Shown: positions 56,756 to 64,000 of the stretch, piece after piece
Numbering within the stretch: position 1 is the first letter of the stretch
How the letters are laid out: each line of letters begins with the position of its first letter
Assembly: GCA_029706075.1 (NCBI GenBank)
Contig: JAINUG010000054.1
Span: forward strand, 4,687,074 to 4,751,073
Direction: 5' to 3'
DNA length: 64,000 bases
Source of the DNA: Aldrovandia affinis
Lineage: Eukaryota; Chordata; Actinopteri; Notacanthiformes; Halosauridae
Program-made: the position numbers and the translations under genes
Notes under the pieces: model-generated
Told to the model about the DNA's origin: nothing
The model's input: the letters and a program-made list of their open reading frames with translations, nothing else
The model's database searches: none

Positions 56756-57089
56756 GGTCTGGATTCAAACAACATTGTCTTTATCTTTGACTCACAATGA
56801 AATGCAGGTGTTGTTTTTTTTCTTCACCAACAGAGTTTAGCTAGTTCAGCAATAGCCAAACTGCACTTGTGGGAGAAAAAAAAGCTAACACTTGCATCCA
56901 TTGGTAACTCAAAGTGGTTTTGTGTGGCTCAGTAGGTGGCTCAGAGCTTGGTGCTGACAATGCTTGTGGATTTCATTCCAATTACGTTTGGACCACATAT
57001 ACTGGGAAAATGTACGCTTGCTTTGGATAAAAGTGTCCACTAAATTGCATATGTTCGAGTTAAGGACCAATGTTGACTGAATCCAGGCC
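56756..57089. mobile_element. Palindromic MITE, GGCCTGGATTC family, split by a SINE
   Basis: The left arm reads GGTCTGGATTCAAACAACAT and the right arm AATGTTGACTGAATCCAGGCC minus its first base. The inner pairing partners GAGTTTAGCTAGTTCAGCAA and CACTTGTGGGAGAAAAAA are visible. The SINE at 56915-57055 sits in the right half. Confidence 0.78.
56915..57055 (+). mobile_element. tRNA-derived SINE nested in the MITE
   Basis: TGGTTTTGTGTGGCTCAGTA head, a GGATTTCATTCCAATTACG middle and the tail GCTTTGGATAAAAGTGTCC, then ACTAAATTGCATATG. It matches the 25605 family. It inserted after the MITE, because MITE sequence continues on both sides. Confidence 0.82.
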
Positions 57090-57588
57090 TGTCTTAAATC
57101 TCGCCTGTACTTTGTCAAATCCAAAAGTGCCTTTTCCCCCCTTGGTATTTCTTTAAAGAGGGTGTGCTAAACTGCACAATCTGTACCTGAGAGGAGAATT
57201 AATGCTTTTTTAAAGGGCTTGAAAGGAAACTAAAGTACTTCCTACTCTCGCCACATTAGAAAAACTTCCCAATTTCCCACAAGGGCCTCTCAGAACGTTG
57301 TGGCGCAGAGATAAAGGCATGAACAAGCCTGTCTGAGGCATGCCACATAGGCCTCACTGCTCCTGGCCATATGCTGTGAGTATCATGCCAACCTCAGGAA
57401 TTAGGCTGCCACCTATGAGATACAAAGCACCTTCACCCAGTTACATGCAACTGCTTTATATCTTATAAAAATGAGTATTATTTTACATTTAACAAAATTG
57501 TGAATTGTGAATGATCTTATTCACAATGCCATGCGATAGTGTAAATATTTGTGTGCCATAACACCAGCCACTATACTTGAAAGACTGT
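57090..57588. other. Non-coding DNA
   Basis: About 500 bp with nothing recognised. Confidence 0.5.
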
Positions 57589-57660
57589 GGCCTTGATTCT
57601 ATCAACATTTATCTTTAACTTTGATTTACATAAATGCTAGTATTAGTTTTTCTTCCATTC
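57589..57660. mobile_element. Left arm of a GGCCTGGATTC palindromic MITE
   Basis: GGCCTTGATTCTATCAACAT, TTATCTTTAACTTTGATTTA and AATGCTAGTATTAGTTTTTC match the left half of the family. The right half is absent. Confidence 0.6.
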
Positions 57661-58254
57661 AGAAACCACCCGTTAAAAAAACAACAACATTCCCATGGAA
57701 ATCTAGACTGTGACTAGACCTGCTTGTTTAATGAGAAGATGGCTTTCATAGATGACTAACTTCCCAGCTGCAACTACAGCCACTTTGACTGGTCGATGAC
57801 CGCCAGTGTAGATGTCGCATTTCAAAGCCCATGTACAATCTGGAGTTATCTAGCGATGGGAGAATGAGGTATCATGACACCAAAAACAGGTGGCACTACA
57901 ATTAACTGTTAATCACTTGATTGACTTGTTTGAGACAATCAAACAGTTTTGCTCTTCACAACAAACCACAATGATTGGTTCAGAACAGTGAGTTACTGGT
58001 AGCTCCACCTACTTTTGGTGCCATGGTGCCTCATTCACCAATCACTGGAGTTGGTGAATGAGGCATCAGGGAACTCACTAAGCACCAAACAGCTGAAGAG
58101 AAAATCATCCCTTTCTTTTCTAACTGCGAACTCATGCTCAGATGGAACTGAGGCCTCCTCCCCTCCCCTCCACGCAAACGCCAGGCCATGGACAGATGGA
58201 CGGGCAGAGTAGCCTGAGCTCGGCTGTGGGTCCCAGCCGTCCTCCTCCCTCCCT

Positions 58255-58285
<31 letters not shown>

Positions 58286-58968
58286 CTCCTGGCAGCGCAC
58301 CAGGATCAACAGCGGGCGAGATCCAAGTGGAGCCCAGCGGTGGCTGAGCTGCAGTCCGGGCGGGGGCTAAAGCGGCCCAGCGTTTTTCAGCAGCCTCTAA
58401 TTTGGGATTTATTTAAAGAGGTTTACTGGGCCTGTTCCCGCGTCAACGATGTAAAAAAAACGTGGAGTCAACAATTACGCCGTGTTATTTTCGGCTCAAT
58501 GGTTTCTCGGCCTTAGGCCGCTCTGGGTCTTTTCCGTTTGCCGGACGGTAGAGATTTTTGCCAGGGGGATGGGGCATGAACCATTATCTGTATGTCTAGC
58601 TGGGTGAATGAAACTTAAGACTTTTTGCGACTTTTTAAAGTTTATTTATGTTATGTGTTATGTTTATTTTTTAGTTATTTAATAGCATCCTAATATGATC
58701 AGAATCATTTAGTGAAAATGGAGAAGTGAATGTAATAAAGGTAACAATGATATCGTATGAATAGGGCATGCCTGTTTATATTTCTCTGCTTGTGATTGGA
58801 ACTTATACAGTTCAAAGGGAATCTCTTAAATTCATCGTCACTAAGACTCTCATCGAGTCGAACTGCAGTTTCAAAATTTATTTTGATCACTACGACTCTC
58901 ATTCCTTCCACGGTTATCGATATTGAATCTGCTCTATATCGTTCCATGTCATACTAATGAATATGAGA
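57661..58968. other. Non-coding DNA with a CT tract
   Basis: About 1.3 kb. A (CCCT)/(CT)n run lies at 58243-58286. The nearby acceptor-like CTGGCAG has no supported exon. Nothing else recognised. Confidence 0.45.
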
Positions 58969-59143
58969 CGTTTGTGTTATTCAATTGTGGAGTATATTGT
59001 CATTGGAGCCCTCAGCTCAGCTCTGCCTATTGCTGACTATTGCTGATTTTGTACCTGTGGTGTGTGAGAGAGAGAGAGAGAAAGAGAGATGGAAAAAAAG
59101 AGAGAGAGATAGAAAGAAGAGAGAGAAAGAGTGAGAGAGAGAG
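58969..59143 (+). repeat. Repeat unit with a GA array (copy B)
   Basis: GTATATTGTCATTGGAGCCC and TGATTTTGTACCTGTGGTGT match 36915-36974 closely, and both lead into GA repeats (here 59063-59143, more broken by A insertions). Similarity may start earlier (ATGAATATGAG near 58957). The sequences after the GA arrays do not match. Confidence 0.65.
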
Positions 59144-61016
59144 AATTACAGGGCTCCAAGGTGTTAAAATGGAGACCGCGGGGCACACTGAAAACGGTGA
59201 GAAATGCGAAAGGCCGGTCCAGGTACCGTACTGCACTCACCTGGTTTGGGCTCCAGATGTGCGTCCGCGAGGCGTCCCTGGCTGCCAACGCGTCTCAGCT
59301 GACGCAGGAATGCGCTGTTGGGCCCGCTGACTGCAATTATTAGACGCACGTGTCTCAACAAACGTGCGCTGCTTTATTGGATTTTTTTTTTGTTTGTCGG
59401 GAGTTTGGAATTATTTTTGACTTTAAAATGAAAAACCGTCACGTCATAATGCTGCAAATTTGACAAAGCAGATTAAAAACAACGGATTCTAAATGATCGC
59501 TGTTTGCATGGTAACGGTGTTATGGAATCTGCCATAATCGACAATAAAGGTGATATGTCACACATATGACAGCATTATGTAGGCTTTATTGCATATATTT
59601 CAAGTAAAGTATTTCCAAAACGACCTTATATGCAAAATAGTTTTATGCAATATGCCTCAATATGTTTATAAAATAATATATTGTCGATCCTTCTGTATTT
59701 GTTTTCAAAGCTGTGCTTTGTATTGAAGAGGAGAAGAAAGGCTCAGACTGTTATGAAATAATCTCATTGATGCTGCTACTGTATGCGTGTGGAATGAACT
59801 CTCCATATTTCAGGGGTCTGACTGGGCCAACTTTCCAATAATTTCTTTTCTCTCTCTCTTGAAAAATACAGTTCTGGCGATAATAAGGCCAGGATTAGGG
59901 ATATTATTTCACAAATTCGGAGCCGGGACATTCCTCTGAGATACGATTCTGCCAGGCTTCCAGGCCAGGGGAATGTCACTCACCCACATGGAGTCAAACC
60001 TTATGGAAAAATATTGCACACGCCGCGAAAGCAGGGTCAATTTCTTTACCAACCTTTTGTTTTTCCTTTCAATTTCTCTCTCCTCCTTCACTTTCATTCT
60101 TTCTCCATTTTTCTATTGTCTTTTGGGCACTCTGTTGTCTCGATATCTGCCAAAAATGTATCATTTGCATATAATTGTATAATTTATTATAATGCATTAA
60201 CGTGTGCAGTTATACGCTGATATGTAAAAGGCTACTCTAGCTGCATTGCTGTTTAAATCCATGAATGCTCCCAATTGAATGTGCCAATGCGATATTATTA
60301 GGGGAATGTTTGTGAATTCAACTTTTGATGTGACAGGGAATATGCCATAAATGTAATAATCTGTTTGTATTATTTTTAGTCTATGTTTTACATCTGCACA
60401 ACCGCATATACTGTTTCCACAACAAACAGTTCTTCCTCACTTTTGACTTTCCACAGTGCATTCAGATTTTACATACTTGGCAGACAGTTTGAAAACAAAG
60501 TTTTAGGAACAGAAAACTCTTAAACAAACAACCACAAAAGCACTTAAGCATCAGCCACCACCCCTCACAAGTGGGCTCCTATTTTATTTATTTGTTTGTT
60601 TATATTCTTACATCATCTATAAGGCATTATAAATGGCAGAATCCTATTCGCTGGCTGAAGACAAGTAACACCCAGAACTCATTTGTCACTGGTAGATTAG
60701 AAACTACATATCCCAAGTACATATCAGTGCTGGGTATAATGAGGAATAATTATTTAACCGTGTGCCACTAATACCCATGTGATCCAATGTGGTCCAATCA
60801 AAGTCTTTATATCTCTGCACATGAGGGCTGTGGATTGAGATCCAGGATCCAGGATGTACCTTTGAGAAGAGTATTTCTTCCAGAAGAATCTTGTGGGGAA
60901 AATGGCTTACAAACGGAATTTTTGTTTAGCAAATAATGAATGCCATTCGTTCAGCTGGCACAGTATACGGGGGCGAATGTGCCGTCTTTGAGCCTCTCAT
61001 GCTGTTGTTGTTTCAG
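59144..61016. other. AT-rich unique stretch
   Basis: About 1.9 kb, mostly AT-rich. It contains GTTTGCATGGTAAC at 59502-59515, close to an RFX X-box (general knowledge), and several Oct- or Hox-like words nearby. No repeat or gene was recognised. Candidate regulatory DNA, unproven. Confidence 0.35.
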
Positions 61017-61108
61017 CTCACCTGGTGGAAAGCTTGGGAAGAGGGGGACTGATACAGTAACGGCCCGGCTCCTCCAGGGCTCAGGGAAAACAAAGGGAGC
61101 CGCGGCAG
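61017..61108 (+). other. Candidate exon of unknown transcript
   Basis: The acceptor GTTGTTGTTTCAG and donor GGCAG|GTATGT bound 92 bases. One frame is open (including SPGGKLGKRGTDTV). It sits at the start of a CpG-rich patch (61060-61220). No family is recognised; a non-coding exon is equally possible. Confidence 0.25.
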
Positions 61109-61238
61109 GTATGTCGATCAGGCCCCGCGGGGCGGCTCGGCCCAGCTCCGAGGCAGCTGTGCTCTCGCTTAAAGCATCTGGAGGCGAGCGCGGCCGGCGG
61201 CGGCGCTGCCGCGCACCAAAGTGTGAATCACTGTTTCC

Positions 61239-61240
<2 letters not shown>
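61109..61240. other. CpG-rich patch
   Basis: Very CpG-rich around 61120-61215 (for example GCGCGGCCGGCGGCGGCG). It adjoins the candidate exon at 61017 and the GA array at 61241. Possible promoter or CpG island. Confidence 0.35.

Positions 61241-61318
<78 letters not shown>
61241..61318 (+). repeat. (GA)n microsatellite, about 78 bp
   Basis: Pure GA repeat following TTTCCGTGA and followed by GGAGGGGG. Confidence 0.97.
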
Positions 61319-61322
<4 letters not shown>

Positions 61323-61526
61323 GGGGCCTCGCGGGGACGAGCTGGGCTGGGCAGGAGCGGGGCGACAGGAAGCGACGTTGCCGTAGTGGTGTCTGCGGAA
61401 AGGGGGTTTCAAAATTGAGACAGGGAGGAGGTAGTCAGTGGGGTTTGAGGGGGTGGGGGAGGGTGGGGGTGAGGTTGTGGGGTGATTGTTCCTACCATGT
61501 ATTCATGCGCATCTTGTGTCGCGAGT
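61319..61526. other. G-rich non-coding DNA
   Basis: G-rich sequence (GGGGTGGGGGAGGGTGGGGG near 61449) that could form a G-quadruplex. No gene. Confidence 0.5.
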
Positions 61527-61571
61527 CGGTCTGCTAAATGCTTAAAATGTAAATGTAAATGTAAAATGTAA
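61527..61571 (+). mobile_element. SINE or LINE tail fragment
   Basis: GGTCTGCTAAATGCTTAAAA followed by TGTAAA repeats is the 3' end of the 4418 family without its head. It could equally be the tail of the partner LINE. Confidence 0.7.
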
Positions 61572-62180
61572 CTAAAAGGGTCACGTGACACATTGTCTTG
61601 TAGCTCGCTGTAGCGCAAAAGCCGACGTGTGGGATGGGGGGGTTTGGATGGTCCCGTGGGCGACTGGGACGTTTCAAAGGCAAGGCCGGCTCCTCAGGCC
61701 TTTCACACAGGTCCCCGAGGGCCTCGTTGGGAGCAGAGGAGATACCTCCTTGAAAAGGTTACTGTTACACATCTGTCTGTCCTGCTATCCTGTCCCACGC
61801 TGGCCATTTTCTGTATTATGGAGCATTATGGCCTTTGAGTGCTCTGTTCTCTGTCTCTTTCTTTTCCCCACAATGACAGATTGGAAGCAGATCGTTTTCA
61901 CCATCGCACAGTCCTTTCCCCATGCGTTTGGGAGTTTGCAAAAATGTGCCGATGTTTGCCCACTTTTAAAACAAACACAGCAACATGTGATTCCATGTTT
62001 TTCCATGTTTTCATTGCTTTTTGGAAGTAGAAGATGCGCTCCAGCTCAGAGCCAACGAATGACGGCAGCGGTTGCTTTGAACTTTGCTTTACGTACAAAC
62101 TAAAAGTGGATGGCACAAATAGATCTGTTTTAAAGGCAATACATGTATCCTGGGTGAAAGAGCAAAAGGTAAAAGGTACA
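61572..62180. other. Non-coding DNA
   Basis: About 600 bp. A 172-codon frame at 61585-62103 has no family resemblance, and its composition does not look coding. Confidence 0.4.
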
Positions 62181-62326
62181 GGCCTGGACTTTTGTCCTTA
62201 GCTTTACGTTGTACAAGTGTTCATTTTTACACTTTTTTGTGACACCTCATGTGACACTTCTTTGGCAAGTTTAGGGATCACCAAAATTAATTGTAAAAAA
62301 ATGAAACACCAAAGATAAGTACAAAT
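62181..62326. mobile_element. Partial GGCCTGGATTC palindromic MITE
   Basis: GGCCTGGACTTTTGTCCTTA and GCTTTACGTTG form a worn left arm. GGCAAGTTTAGGGATCACC matches the family centre. The right arm is cut short where the Tc1-like element begins. Confidence 0.6.
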
Positions 62327-62327
62327 G

Positions 62328-62784
62328 TACAAGTAACTGCCCAAATAAAGGAAACACCAACATAGTGTCTTAATAGGGTATTGGGCCACCAGACCAGCTT
62401 CAATGCACTTTGGCATAGATTATACTAGATTCTAAGTGTCTGGAACCTTTTTGGAGGAATGGAACACCATTCTACCATGAGAAATTCAATTTTTGCTTTG
62501 TGTTTTGTTGATGGTGGTGGAAAAACGCTCTCTCGGTACATTTCTCCGTTTTCATGCTCATCGAACCATTCAGTGACCACTTGTACCCTGTGGATGGGGG
62601 CATGGCCATCCTGGAAGAGACCCCTGGAATGCTTCACCATTGGATGAAGGTGAATTGTTTTGTATTTATTGGTGCCCTCTGAGGGGACTTAAATCACACC
62701 AGGAAAATGACACCCCACACCATGACAGAGCTGCCAGAACCCTTCATTTACTCAAGCGTTTCCTTTATTTTGGCAGTTACCCAC
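62328..62784 (-). mobile_element. Tc1/mariner-type element with both ends
   Basis: The ends TACAAGTAACTGCCCAAATA and the inverse CCTTTATTTTGGCAGTTAC are both present over 457 bp. The body matches 3626-4026 and 19617-20150, including TCTTAATAGGG and TTGGGCCACCA. It is a deletion derivative with no complete transposase frame; any mobility would have depended on a full-length relative. Confidence 0.82.
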
Positions 62785-63120
62785 ACATATTTTGGTCTGA
62801 CTCTTATTTAATCCTTTGTCAATGTGGCATGATACACTCACCACTTCAGTGTGTATTCTTCTGTGTGCGGGGATGAAAGGACCTGCTCTCATGGGACGCC
62901 GTGTTCGGTTTCCATCAGCAAATGAAAGCACGACAGAATGTGGGAACATCGCACTCCAAGGAAACTCAACAGCGCTCTGTTGGGGGAGAAAAAGACGAAA
63001 CGATTTCAAAATGGTTTCAGCCTTCAGAAAACACATCCAGATGAGGCTTGAACATCAGCGATTTCCTTGTCAAAAAGCATTCTTGAATGATGTCCTGTCT
63101 TGAACGTATCTACTCTACTG
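62785..63120. other. Non-coding DNA
   Basis: About 335 bp. Its last eight bases (63113-63120) are the left target duplication of the following MITE. Confidence 0.5.
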
Positions 63121-63303
63121 CAGGGGGTCAAATCTTATCCGAGAAGGGCTGGTGTGGGTGCAGGCTTTTGTTCTAGCCTGGCACTAAAACACCTGATTCA
63201 AATAGTCAACTAATCATCCCTTGACCATGATTGGTTGTGTTTCAGTGCTGGGCAGTGCCTGCACCAACACTGGCTCTCCTAGGATAAGGTTGGACACCCC
63301 CTG
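63121..63303. mobile_element. hAT-type MITE, complete, 183 bp
   Basis: Inverted ends CAGGGGGTCAAATCTTATCC and (inverted) CAGGGGGTGTCCAACCTTAT. The arms continue with AGGGCTGGTGTGGGTGCAGG versus the inverse of CTGCACCAACACTGGCTCTC. 8-bp duplications flank it with one mismatch: CTCTACTG (63113-63120) and TTCTACTG (63304-63311). It is the uninterrupted relative of 16108-16765. Confidence 0.9.
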
Positions 63304-63311
63304 TTCTACTG

Positions 63312-64000
63312 TATCTCGGATCGGTCTTTCATGCTGTCCGTCATTCCACGTTTTGAGTTTGATTCCACATCATTCCTTCCATGTGACGTTGTCCTTCCTT
63401 CATCTGAGAGAGCTTCAAACACCCCATATTTCCCTCTTTTTACCACGCCCAGTGAGCATTTCTATCGCAAAGGTTGCTCTTGCAGAGTGATTGGTTGATT
63501 GATTGATTGCTTGCCCGGTGGGTGCGGATGAAAAATGTGCACATTTTGGAACGCGGGGGGCGTTTACAGAAGGCGCCAAATCGTTTGGAGGATGTGGGAT
63601 GGAACGTGTGGCATGGGGAGCCGGGGGGATGGTGTTCAAAACATCTGGGTCTTCGCCATCCCCTCATCATCTTCCCAGAATGCCGCAGCAACAGTATGTG
63701 TTAACAAGCCCCCTCTCCCAAGCACTCATTACCTTTGAGAGGCTTGCTTTTGTTTTTGCAGGTAAGGGTGGCAAATTACAGGGCTCTCCCATAGCCAGTC
63801 GCAGGAATTCACTGATAAAAATGTACATTTTTGCACAAGTCCACAATGGTGCCATTGTGGACAAAAACAGAAGTCACCCACAGCTCTTTCTGGACTTTAA
63901 CTGGACGCCAAAGTGATAATTAAGGGAAGGGATTTCACACAACTAGAAACAAGCAGAGAGAGGGCTGAGGAGCTGAGGAATTTGCTTTTTGCTTTTCTCG
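63312..64000. other. Window end, non-coding
   Basis: About 690 bp. Overlapping frames at 63440-63916 on both strands are unsupported. A short GATT run (TTGATTGATTGATTG) lies near 63493. No repeat or gene recognised. Confidence 0.4.

Overview
The window is nuclear DNA from a ray-finned fish, most likely a teleost. It is AT-rich, dense in microsatellites, and full of teleost-type repeats: tRNA-derived SINEs with a LINE-type 3' tail, palindromic MITEs, hAT-type MITEs with 8-bp target duplications, and decayed Tc1/mariner pieces. The main SINE ends in TGTAA-like repeats, as recalled for the eel UnaSINE/UnaL2 pair. That makes an elopomorph (eel or tarpon relative) a reasonable guess, but this is inference. 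Nothing suggests bacterial, organellar or viral genome content.

One host gene is recognised with confidence. A cone-type transducin gamma subunit (gngt2 family) has coding exons at 7039-7122 and 7746-7871, a likely 5' UTR exon near 5585-5614 and a poly(A) signal at 8389. Its 69 residues align without a gap to vertebrate GNGT2. Five other segments (11450, 14477, 22322, 45396, 61017) have exon-like splice borders and an open frame but no recognisable product; they are given at low confidence.

Layout. 1-5390: intergenic DNA with a CpG-rich block (3064-3560), a Tc1/mariner remnant and an intact-looking SINE. 5391-8415: gngt2. 8416-23832: repeat-rich DNA with SINEs, a hAT MITE interrupted by a LINE 3' end, a three-level nest of elements (17441-18240), a Tc1-like copy carrying a SINE, and LINE 3' ends. 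23833-28538: a GC-rich block, more SINEs, and a palindromic MITE split by a solo LTR. 28539-44560: long single-copy stretches, CpG-rich blocks, large GA, CA and GT arrays, and a GC-rich SINE-like block with a 21-bp tandem repeat. 44561-64000: CT/GA tracts, a 72-bp minisatellite, several copies of one palindromic MITE family, and long unique stretches that may hold enhancers.

The striking theme is repeat-into-repeat insertion, often with preserved target duplications, so the order of insertions can be read. I found no operon-like system, no CRISPR array and no recognisable novel multi-gene system. Unlabelled stretches are either unique non-coding DNA or repeats I do not recognise.
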